64,000 nt of DNA from Loxodes magnus. Lineage: Eukaryota; Ciliophora; Karyorelictea; Loxodida; Loxodidae. This document shows, piece after piece, positions 12,373 through 22,107 of this stretch; within the stretch, counting starts at the first letter, position 1, and the number at the start of each line of letters is the position of its first letter. Position numbers and translations under genes: made by a program. The stretch is from contig CAMPDV010000134.1 in assembly GCA_946699065.1 (NCBI GenBank), forward strand, positions 124,001-188,000. The letters run 5' to 3'. The notes below the pieces were generated by a model. It worked only from the letters and a program-made list of their open reading frames with translations. It searched no databases and was not told the origin of the DNA.

Positions 12373-13254
12373 TCAAATAAAGACGATAAAAATTTTTATA
12401 ATCATTACTTAACTGTTCATTTCTTTATCTGAATCAAGTTCAAACTGAGATAATTCTTCCTTCCCTTCAATAAGTTCATAAAATTGTTCTTATATTTTCT
12501 TGAAATTTTTCTCCAGCATCTTTAATTAAATTCTAAGATTATCGATGTCCTTTTGAAGCTATTTATTTTTTACTATTAATTACCAAAACCCTGTTTGAGT
12601 AGTGTTACACATGAAACAATTAATACCGGCCTCTTTCTGTAAATACCTCCAAATTAGTTACAATATAGCTTCTTTGATACACCAAATTCTTTTCAGTGTT
12701 GCTCAAAACACTCATTTTTTCACTTTAGACTTTATCTCCATAAATGTCTAATATTTTGTCAGCAATAACAACATTTTATTACGGGCTTGAAGTAAAGTAT
12801 TTATTGTATTTAAATTTTTTATTCAATTTCAATTTTATCTGTTTGAAGTTAGTTTTTTTAATTTGTAATTGGACTTCTTCTTCAATTTTATATGGATTTG
12901 CTGTTAGGTCTTTTTCAATTAGCAAAAATTTAGAAGTTAAGGTTTCAATTTAAAACTAAACTTAATTTATCTAGCATCGATTCCCTTTTTTATCTAACAA
13001 AAGAAGCCGAAAATTTTAGTTTTCCGCTTCAGGATCTATATTTTTGTATTAATTTTCTTAATTAAGGAATAAAGCTAAATAAAGTCTTTGCTCATGGGAT
13101 TTCTCAAGTCTTTTCAGTTTGTTAGGAAAATCAGTATTTCCCAATCCTTAACAGGAGTAGATTTATCTTTTTTTAATTTTTTTTTTATACTTGTTAGTTA
13201 AAATTGAGCTATTAGGTTAGAATTAAAGGTTTAGATTATTTGATTTTTCCCCAT
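12373..13254 (-). CDS. hypothetical protein with C-terminal coiled coil
   Basis: Candidate ATG at 13252-13254, TGA stop at 12373-12375. The strongest coding stretch reads KLKRLEKSHEQRLYLALF, DPEAEN, FRLLLLDKKGNR, VVIADKILDIYGDKVQ and NTEKNLVYQRSYI. A GTAAC...ACAG intron of 25 nt (about 12650-12674) then restores the frame into KEAGINCFMCNTTQTGFW and a heptad-like tail (LQKDIDNLRIQLKMLEKNF, IEGKEELSQFELDSD). The first ~60 codons need one more frame change, through an undetected intron or an indel, so the N-terminus is uncertain. No family is recognised; CFMCN could be half of a zinc site. The opposite-strand ORF at 12744-12953 is its antisense shadow. Confidence 0.6.
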
Positions 13255-13386
13255 ATTATTTAGTTTTATAGTTAAAAGATAGATTTTATTATTAATAGAA
13301 TAATAGAAAATAAATAAAGTTATTATTTCATTTTCTATATTTAGTTTATCCATTTGTTACTAAATTATTTCCATCAAATCAAAAAG

Positions 13387-13457
13387 GGCTGTTCCGGGAA
13401 TTGAACCCGGGACCTCTCGCACCCTAAGCGAGAATCATACCACTAGACCAAACAACC
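13387..13457 (-). tRNA. tRNA-Pro (anticodon AGG)
   Basis: The minus strand gives a complete cloverleaf: acceptor GGTTGTT pairs with AACAGCC, the D arm contains TCTAGTGGTA, the anticodon stem-loop is CTCGCTTAGGGTGCGAG with AGG, and the T arm is CCCGGGTTCAATTCCCGG. It closely follows the usual eukaryotic tRNA-Pro pattern and has no intron. Confidence 0.95.
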
Positions 13458-14302
13458 TGTTATAAGAATATTAAGCAATTGCTTTAAAATGATAAACTAG
13501 TATAATTCTAAATTTTCTTTCTACTTACTCATATTAAATTTAGGAAAACTGCTGCAGAATCTATTAATAAATCTGATTTTACAAGATTTGATCTTGTTAA
13601 CATTTTAAATTTTTGTTTCTTAAAATTAAATACTAAAGTTATTTTGACTAGAAAATCTGAATTATTTAAGTTCCAAAAACTACATACGAGCAGATATAAT
13701 CTGATAAGAATATGAAATCTTGGTAAAATGTTTTAAAAAAAAATTTATTTGCCCTATTTATTTGACCTAAAAATAATAATTGAAATTCAAATGCAAAAAG
13801 TATAACGAAGGTTGTACTACATTCTTAATTAGAATAGGAACATTAAAAAGTAAAGCTACACCTAATTTTAAGAAACTATATACAATTAACATCTTAAATT
13901 ATATAACTATTTCTATTAAAACTTAATTAATTTAGAACTTCTAAATATAAAATTAATTCCAAATTTAAAATTTTATTTATTGCTCCAAATATTAATGATA
14001 TAATAAGATAAAAACTACTTTGCCAAAAAATAAAGTTCTATTTAAAGAACTCTCACATTTTATTTTACATAAGCAAAGATTCATTCTTTCTAATAAGATT
14101 AATTAAGTTTTCTTTTTATTATTTAATGAAATTTGCTTCCTGTAAATCCTTCATTCATCAGTAAAAATGCAAATTTAAGAGAAGATTGTGAAGATAAACA
14201 AAGACTAAAAAAATGAAGCTAAGCTCTATTTTCAGATTATTTTAACATTTATTAGTCCAAATAAATAAAAAAAGTTATATAGATATTTTTAGATTTAAGT
14301 GA
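13458..14302. other. intergenic, nothing recognised
   Basis: AT-rich spacer between the tRNA-Pro and the end of the tubulin gene. No structured or coding segment could be supported. Confidence 0.45.
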
Positions 14303-15646
14303 TCAAAGTAATTCTTCATCTTCACTTTCTTCATCTTCAGATTCTTTATCTTATTCTCTATTTATTTCTTGATATTATTAATATTCAGATATTAGATCTT
14401 TCATATTCTATTCTGCTTCTGTAAATTCCATTTCATCCATACCCTAATCAATGTATTAGTGTAAAAATGTACTTCTTATAAATTTTAGCGATAACTATTC
14501 ACCTATTCGTGAAAACACTTCTTATATTGAAGTATTATTTCCAATTAAAACCATTGAAGTTCTAACTCCGAAATATGGAATATCGCAAAAAGATCATTTA
14601 AAGTTGTTAGGTATTCATTCTACAAAATAGTGGTTATATTTATTCTATGCATTAAGCATCTACTCATCTATTTCACTTCTTAAAACTCTTCCTCTAAGAA
14701 TTCCTGTTGCTGATAAATACAGACCATGTTTTTGATCAGAAGCACACATTGTATTTTAACCACTGAATATTTAATAAACTAATTCTGGAACTGTAAGAGC
14801 TCTATATTAACTACTTCCACGTGATTTTAAAGGAGCATAGCTGATAGTCAAAAAATTAAGTTTTGGAAAAGGAACTAAATTATAGGTAAGTTTTCTTAAA
14901 TCACTATTTATCTAGCCTGAAAATCTTAAACTAGCAGTTGCTCCACTCATTCCCATTGATATTTAAAGATTTAGATCCCTATATGTTGGAATAGGAAGTT
15001 TAAGAGTTCTAAAGCATGTTTCATATAAAGCTTCGTTATCTAATACCATCACTGCATCTGAATATTCCATTAATTAATTTATACCTAAAATAGCATTGTA
15101 AGGTTCTAATACTTAATCAGATACCTTTGTAGAAGGAAAAACTGAGAAAGTTTAAATTAATTTATCTGGAAATTCTTCTTTTAATTTAGAAAGTAAAAGA
15201 CTTCCCATTCCTGATCCTGTTCCTCCTCCTAAAGAATGAAACATTTGAAATCCTTATAAGCTATCACAACCTTCAGCTTCTTTTCTTACAACATCTAATA
15301 CTTGATTTATTAAATCAGCTCCTTCAGTATAATACCCTTTTGCTCAATTATTACCTGTACCTGTTTATCCATAAATAAAGTTTTCAGGTTTAAATAATTA
15401 TCCAAAGGAACTAGCTCTAACATAATCCATCGTACCAATTTCCAAATCAATAAGAATAGCTCTAGGAATAAATTTTCATCCTATATTTTCATTATAATAA
15501 ACATTAATTTTATCGAGTTATAAATCAGAATTTCCATTATAGTTACCAATAGGATCAATTCCATGTTCATCTGAAATTATTTCTCAGAATCTAGTTGCAA
15601 TTTAATTTCCACATTAGCCTACTTAAATTAGTATAATTTCTCTCAT
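14303..15646 (-). CDS. beta-tubulin, divergent paralogue (447 aa)
   Basis: Beta-tubulin forms the alpha/beta heterodimer of microtubules. Translation starts at ATG 15644-15646 with MREI, the beta autoregulation motif, and continues [27 protein letters not shown], the GTP-binding loop [43 protein letters not shown] and [11 protein letters not shown]. It ends with an acidic E/D tail and TGA at 14303-14305. TGA also encodes Trp at RFWE, NNWAKG, VEWIP and FKWS, and TAA/TAG encode the Gln of QVGQCGNQ. No intron is needed. Several usually invariant sites differ (LHQYIDQ for [15 protein letters not shown] for CAADPRHG), so it may be a fast-evolving or specialised copy, but every structural block is present. 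Confidence 0.93.
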
Positions 15647-15963
15647 TCTTATACTTTATTAATGTTTATTATATTTATAATTAATAGTTAATACTCTATA
15701 GCAATATGCATAATTAAATATCTTTAGGTAAATTAAATTACTAAATTTAGTAACTTTATCCTAGATAATTCTAAACTTTAAATTAATAGCTTTTAAAGAT
15801 AGTTTTATTATATTTATTTGCTTAATGCTAAAGTATTAATATACCTGTTTATTTATAAGATAATAGCTTCAAATATTAATTAAACTAAGATAAGATAGGT
15901 TAGACTTTAAATTTTATCGAATTCATATGAGGGCTTAATTTATTGCTTCTCTTTACGATACCA

Positions 15964-17117
15964 CTTAAATAATACTTACCTTTCCTTAAGGAAGGTTAAA
16001 AAGGGGAATATCAGAATGTAATGATTTCGTCCTCAAAGCTGAAAGCTTCTAAACAGTATTTCTGTCCAGTATTAACTGTGTATCTCAATTCGAATGCGAA
16101 CTTCTTGAGATCACAGTAAATTTCCAGATGAGGTGAATTATTTTAGCTTAAAATATTAAATAATAAAATAAAGCTTGATTCTATATTTAGCAATAATAAT
16201 GTAATATTAGTAAATAAACATTTAGTTTAATTTATATACTTATAGCATATTTAGAAATTATTACTTTTAAGTAAAAGATTTAATATTTTATAAGGATTGT
16301 ATTGGTACTTTATTATTAGGCAAATAATAGAATATATATAGTAGAGACTTTAGTATAACTTATATTTACTATCTTAAATATTTATATTAATGGGATCACT
16401 TTCTTATGCTTTATTAAATATATTTATTTAACTTTCTTCTTGGAACTTTAAAATCTCCAATCTTCTCTTTCTTAATTCCTTATCAAATATACTAACAAAT
16501 TTATCTACTTTAGGAATTTGGTTTTTAGTAAAATAGCAATTGATGTAGTTTTAGTCCTACAATAATAGTCTTTTGGAATCTTTTTGAATAAAACTATAAT
16601 GGCTATTAAATTCCTAAAGAATATCTAAGTAATAAAAAATTAGAAAATGTGATCAATCTCTATCTCTGTATTATGTAAGCACTATTTTACTAGCATCTAC
16701 TATTATAAAATATTTAAAGGAAATAAACTATCTTTGTTTGCTTAAAAAAGGGAAAATTATAATAAATGAGAAATGCTATTATTTTAAAAATAATTAAAAG
16801 TAGAATAGAATAAAGAAACTACTCTTTTAGATTTATAAAATAAGCATAACTATTATCAATACAGTTAAATTAATAATTATTTAAGAATAATGGGTCTATA
16901 TTTTAATTATTTGATTTTAACTCTCTTGAGCGATTATTCTAGTTGAATCTAAAATCTTAAAAGATCACTATTAGTAGGTTACAGGCTTTGATAGAGGCTT
17001 GAAACCTATGATTATCGAATATGCTTTAATTACTCAAAGGATTTACAGTTTGCAGAACTGATAAGCAGAATGGTCAAAGCAAGTAACATGATGAGAACTT
17101 AATTTTCCTAAAACATA
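15964..17117 (-). CDS. possible hypothetical gene, structure uncertain
   Basis: On the minus strand three protein-like stretches lie in order: HHVTCFDHSAYQFC and FKPLSKPVTYQQWSFKILDS (~17100-16900); VDASKIVLTQYRDRDWSHF, RLLLQDQNYINCYF and VDKFVSIFDKELRKRR (~16700-16440); and DLKKFAFELRYTVNTGQKYC, FSFEDEIITF, stopping at TGA 16011-16013. The DNA between them is AT noise, so they may be exons, gene remnants or partly chance. Just beyond that TGA is GTAAGTATTATTTAAG (15964-15979), a perfect donor and a possible 16-nt intron, so the gene could extend further if the TGA is Trp. No family is recognised. Confidence 0.35.
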
Positions 17118-17884
17118 CAAAGTTAATAATTATTAATCACTATATTGTTTTCTAAATAAACAACTAAGAAACAAAAAGTTTTAGATTTTCATTTTCAAAT
17201 TTATTTAATTAACAAAGGAAACTATTATTAAGCTAAATAATCAATATATAATAACATATCTCATAGGAACCTTTTTCTACAGTTATTTTATATTGCTATT
17301 AATCAACTGCTAGTGAATCTAATTAATAGCTTTACTAAAACTATATAATCTTAAATCTCACAAAATACTACTTCTTTTTTTCCTTTCATAGAACTTTAAA
17401 TATTAGAAGTGAATTTTTTAATTACAAATATGTAAGAAGAGAGTTAGTTACAAGTAGATATAATAAAGAATTAAAATATAAATTAAATAAAGCTATAATT
17501 TAATTTAAAATAGAAGATAACAGTAATAAACTTAAAATTCATATAGAGATAAACAACCATTTATATTAAATCTTATGAAACTTTCAATTATCTTTTATTC
17601 TTCGGTAAAATTAAAAATGTAGCACCTTACTGATTATTAATAAAAGATCTATATTAGCTAACTATATTTATTTAGTCATTAGAAGAGGATAAAAGGTTAA
17701 TAAACTTGAGATTAAAAATTGTAATTTAAAAAGGAAAATAAAAAAATAAGATGAAAGAAATAATAAAAGGAAATAGAATCTTTTATATTCCAAAATTATT
17801 TATAGTATTTTCCTTATTAATATGATAAATTAATTAATTAAAATAAATAGTTAAATTAAATTAAATTAAGATTATAGTTTAAAA
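17118..17884. other. intergenic, nothing recognised
   Basis: AT-rich, including simple TTAA repeats near 17830-17870. No supportable gene or structure. Confidence 0.4.
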
Positions 17885-18677
17885 AGAGACTTTGAGAACA
17901 AACAAATCTTGTAAACATATTCTCATAAACTAAAGAATTAAATAGGATTTCGTTATTCCGCCATCCTTGTTTTCGAATATTAATTTTGATAAGTATAATC
18001 CCGTCTATTGAAAGAAATTATTTTTACGTTAGTCTATATTTGAATTGTAAAACTTCTTCCTGTAGATTAATCCAGTCTTTGTTGGTCGAATCTTAAATAA
18101 ATCGTTAAAAATGGCTTACTTATTTTTGTTATAAATTTCTTCATTCTACTCAACATCTTTTGTAATTATATTATTTTTAACATATGTAGCACCGAATTTT
18201 TCTTCTTATGTCTTATTATACATCGATTTGCTCTATTTCCATAGGTACTCATCCTTATTATCCTTAGGTCCTTTAGATAATTTCATATTAGAATATTTGC
18301 TTTTCTTTACATTTTTTTATTTATTATTAGAAATATGAAAACTAAAACTAAATCATTTATGAATTTCATAAAATATTATTCAATTTTATCCTATTTTTGT
18401 TTCTTTTGAGATTAAATATTATTAAAAGCATCTTCCACAGATAAACATTAAATGCTAAATCTTCGCCCATTATATCTAGTATTGATTCTAATTTTTCAAG
18501 TTTTTATTTATTATTCTTTTAAAGATTTTTTATTCTTTAATGAACTTACAGTGCAAACGATCCTTGATATTAATATTTTCCTTATTATGATTTTGCTTAA
18601 TCTGAATTTGTTTTTTGTTTTATTTTTTAAGATATCGTTAAGAGAGGACTGTTGCTTCTTTGAAGCAATTTTTTCAT
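17885..18677 (-). pseudogene. relic of CCHC ORF1-like element protein
   Basis: The frame starts at ATG 18675-18677 (MKKLLQRSNSPLLTISQK, then KQKLEKLESILDIMGEDLAF). Further down are a degenerate zinc knuckle, CYICQKQYNYKRC, where Tyr replaces His, and in another frame QAIFNDLFKIRPTKTGLIYR followed by KKFYNSN. The latter matches QDIFRKLFRIYPTQSGKIYR followed by KKFFNSN in the element at 28832-29554. Knuckle and motif sit in different frames, and a further frame change is needed near 18450, so this is a broken copy of that family rather than a working host gene. A small host gene with introns is the less likely alternative. The 3-prime end is uncertain. Confidence 0.5.
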
Positions 18678-18967
18678 AATATAATATTTATTTGATAAAT
18701 CTATTTAAAATCTATAAATATAAATCTAAATAGATAATTGATGCTTTTAGATAGAAGAACAATATATTTGCTTATTATCACTTAATTGTTATATTATAGA
18801 AATTTTAGTTATCATTCTATAAAATTATTTTCTTTAAATTCTGAATTTGGTAATAGTTAATTAAATTTTAATTATGTAATTAATTATAAAATTTAAAAGT
18901 TGCTTACTTTATTTAAATTAAAAATTAGTAATTTCATAATAAAGAAATTAAACTGATATCAGAACTA

Positions 18968-19443
18968 ATGAGAATAAATGGAGATTAATATAAATAAAGA
19001 TTAAAGCTTATAGAAGAAATAAATAGCATATTCAAATACTCTACTGTGAAGCAAATATTTGATTAAATAATTGACATCTGGTATATTTTGGTTTATTAAA
19101 TATAAATTTAAATTTTCTCTTAGTTGTATCAAAATAAACAAAAAGCTGAAAAATTAGAAACTATAAAATAAAATAAGTAAGCTGTGATTTAATACTGAAG
19201 GTTTTATTAATATATTTAAGATTTGAAATAGAAAGATTTAATTATGAAATTTGAAGAAATCTAAATACATCTGCGTTAATAATTATTTGGCAATAATTTG
19301 TATTTCAATATAATAAAAGACTGGTGAAAAAGTTTGCTTGATATTTTATAATGAAACACGAAACTGAAGAAGACTGTGAAGCTTTCTATTAGAGAAATTA
19401 TTTCAATAACATTAAACATTTATTCAATGATGAACCTAATTGA
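18968..19443 (+). CDS. small hypothetical protein with 20-nt intron
   Basis: Exon 1 runs from ATG 18968 (MRINGDQYKQRLKLIEEINS ... KQNKQAVIQYWRF ... IQDLKQKDLIMKFEEIQ) to 19299. An intron GTATTTCAATATAATAAAAG occupies 19300-19319. Exon 2 (LVKKFAWYFIMKHETEEDCE, then FYQRNYFN and FNDEPN) ends at TGA 19441-19443. The frame joins exactly across the intron. A further GT...TAG segment of 33 nt (19091-19123) is in frame and could be a second intron. The product is charged and mostly helical, about 145-155 aa, with no recognised family. It is convergent with the WD40 gene, and the hydrophobic open frame continuing past 19443 is antisense to that gene. Confidence 0.55.
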
Positions 19444-19770
19444 AGGTGGTATCACTATTATTTATTATTATTATTCCCTTTGTATAAATTTTTTAATTCT
19501 AAGATTAGAAATACAAATCTTTCTCTATATATACTTTTATTCCTTACTATAAAATCATTTTAATTGGCATCATAAATATTATATTTATTTAATTTTGATG
19601 GAATTTGATACTGAAAAATAATAAAACGGACAAAAACTCTTTATCAACTCTTCCTTTATAATTCTTTTATTATTTCCCTTTTATTTATTTAAAAATACAA
19701 AACTTTTATTTGTTTTTATTACTCTAATTAATTTTTTATACTTTTCTGATTTTATAGACAAGACTTTTAT

Positions 19771-21043
19771 TCATTTTTTACTTTATAACTTTTAAAAATT
19801 ATATGCATTGCTTTTGTCTGTTTTTTAATTTTTAAAATGTTTCTTCTCTTCAAATGTCGTGCATCTTCCTAACAACACATCTTTTTCTTTCTCACTCGAC
19901 TCTATATTCTTAAAACTACTACATAATACCATCAAATCACTCTTCCCTTATAACTCTAAAAATTTATACTTATTTATTTTTTTCTATATAATTTACCTTT
20001 TCTTTCTGCCCTTAGTTTTAAATGCTAAAATTATTTATATGTCTATTTTCCTTATCTCATTATCATCAGAACCTGATATTATTCACTTGCTACCCTTTTA
20101 TCTGCAAACTACTTTCACAAGCTCCTGGTGACTTTAAAGAGTGGATATACAATAAATAATTGTAAATATCCATATTTTGATTATTTTATCTTCACTTTCT
20201 GAAATGATAAAGTTTTTATACTTGATATCTCTACAGAAAATCATCTGTTCTTATGTTCTTACAAAGTACTCTTTAACTAACCACAAGTAAAGTCTCGTAT
20301 TTTTATCTTTTTTATCACTATTCCCAGAAATAATATTGCTATCATCACTTGACATCGCTACAGATTATACAGAACTGATTATCCTATTAAAATAAGAAAA
20401 TCCAATATAATATAGAATAATTTATTATTGTAGTATGGCCTTTAATTGGTTTACTTCACATAAATTTATTTCTTAAAATAGAATTCCCCTCAAATTTGTT
20501 TGGATCTTCACTGCCATAATTCTTGTTAATTTTAAGATTTTTTTCTAAAGGTCAAATTCCAATCATCTTCTATTGAATTAATTAACTGGTTTTTAGGTAT
20601 AGGGAGCTTCTTCATTTGCTTAAAGTATTTTATATGTAAAGCTAACCTTCTTAATTGTAGATTCTGATTAAATTTTCCTATTATTTTTTTTACTATTTTC
20701 TTTGCTTTTCGTATAATTGGAAGCAATTTCTTATTTTGTTGTCTTTGACACTTTCAATATATAGTTTCTCTTTGATAGGAAATGTATTTTTAAGGCTTCT
20801 ACTCTATTTCCATTGTGATGTTGAGTAATTAGAATTGTTCTGGTTTAAAGATTCCAGTATTTAAAATTTCCCTCATGATCTATTCTGTTTATAATATTCT
20901 CCCTTAAATTTACTATGGTAACTGGTTCAAAATTATTCCTATCTTAAAATTGAGTTTTCAGATTTAAAAAATTTAATAGATTTTAACAAATCTAAATTAT
21001 TAATAAAAATAATTAACATCCTTTAATAATTTTGATATTCCAT
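19771..21043 (-). CDS. WD40-repeat protein
   Basis: A single minus-strand frame from ~20950 down to TGA 19771-19773 shows degenerate WD40 blades: EGNFKYWNLQTRTILITQ, then SVQSVAMSSDDSNIISGNSD followed by RLYLW, then KNFIISESEDKIIKIWIF, then HQELVKVVCRQKGSKWIISG followed by SDDNEIRKID. The tail is basic and Ser/Lys-rich (SSEKEKDVLLGRCTTFEEKK). WD40 proteins form beta-propellers that act as interaction scaffolds; no specific partner can be inferred. The likely ATG (21041-21043, MEYQNYQRM) is one frame off the main body, so a short intron or indel lies near 20950. The hydrophobic ORF on the plus strand at 19859-20131 is its antisense shadow. Confidence 0.65.
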
Positions 21044-21214
21044 TTAAAGAAAAAAAGATAATTGGTTCTATCTACTAAGAGTTACTTCTTTTTATTGAAG
21101 AGAACTGTTATTTATTAGGTGGCATTTCATTTAATCTATATAATATAAATAATAACTAATATTTTCTATATAAATTTAAACTATAAATAAATAAAATAAA
21201 ATTAGTTTAACTGA

Positions 21215-21734
21215 AATTAAAATATTTATATTTATTATCATTTAGTTCGTTTTTTATATACTCTCACATATAGAAAGTTTAACTCATATTATTTATTTTG
21301 CAATGATGATCTAACTAAACATACTAGATTAGTTTATAAATTTACTTTATCTTCAAATAAATGCCATAAAATTATGTTCTTATTTAGCTAGATTGTTTAA
21401 GTTGACTTTTAGTAACTAATAAATTAGTAAAGATGGTTATGTTTATTGGTAATATAATATACTAAAAGGAGGAAGTAAATTAATAAAATGAATAATTAAT
21501 TTAATATGTAGTTTGTATTTTTAAATAATAATTGAATATATATAGATAAGAAATTAATTATAAGCCAATAGTAATTTTATTAATTTTGCTTTTTCTTTTA
21601 GTATATAAGTATATTTTTATCTATAATAAGCATTAACATTTATTTACCAGTTATCTTTATATTTTCTACTTGCCTTTTCTATTCAAATTCAAGCTTATAC
21701 CATAACTTTCTACAATTACCAATATATAGAAAGA
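21215..21734. other. intergenic, nothing recognised
   Basis: AT-rich spacer upstream of the WD40 gene and before the old LINE fragment. Confidence 0.4.
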
Positions 21735-22094
21735 AAAATTGCAATACCGCCTAAAATAGTACCGCCAAAGATACTTAATGAGTATCCAAAGATATTTAAA
21801 AAATAAAGATATAATCTAAGATAGTGAGAATATTAAAGATATGCACTAAAATCTGAACTAAAATAAAGATATCTTTATATGATAATCAAAAAGCACATAA
21901 ACTTTAGATTTATTTTGAATAGTACCAATCAGTAATTAGACTAAAATTTATTAAATTATTTAAAAGTAAACCAATATTATTAATTCTCATATTTCACACC
22001 ATCACTATTTATCTTATCTCTAGAATAAAAACACACTACTTTAAAATTTTACTCCTTACTTTATAAGAACAAGTAATCAAAAATAAATCTAATT
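21735..22094 (+). mobile_element. old LINE fragment, left half
   Basis: Colinear with positions ~6590-6900 of LINE copy 1, the N-terminal coiled-coil region: shared landmarks include ACCGCCTAAAATA, AAAGATATAA and AAAGATATC. Many substitutions and indels make it much older than copies 1 and 2. It continues at 28181 after the insertion of copy 2. Confidence 0.75.
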
Positions 22095-22107
22095 AAAATC
22101 TGTTTAT
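22095..22107. repeat. 13-bp target-site duplication, left
   Basis: AAAATCTGTTTAT here is repeated exactly at 28168-28180, bracketing LINE copy 2. Confidence 0.8.

Noticed and set aside
15970-16135. U1 snRNA candidate: plus strand starts ATACTTACCT in a GC-richer block with a stable hairpin at ~16078-16116
   Set aside because: No U1 stem-loop I loop (GATCAYGAAG), no Sm site in place; the opposite strand gives a protein-like frame and the motif is simply the complement of a 5-prime splice site.
19859-20131. Hydrophobic plus-strand ORF resembling a membrane protein, extendable to ~21 kb
   Set aside because: The minus strand encodes recognisable WD40 repeats (SGSDDNEIRKID, SESEDKIIKIW); hydrophobicity is the antisense of Lys/Glu/Asp codons.
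20532-20726. Basic minus-strand ORF (MLPIIRKAKKIVKKI)
   Set aside because: Out of frame with the continuous WD40 gene reading; it is a shadow opened by the AT-rich composition.
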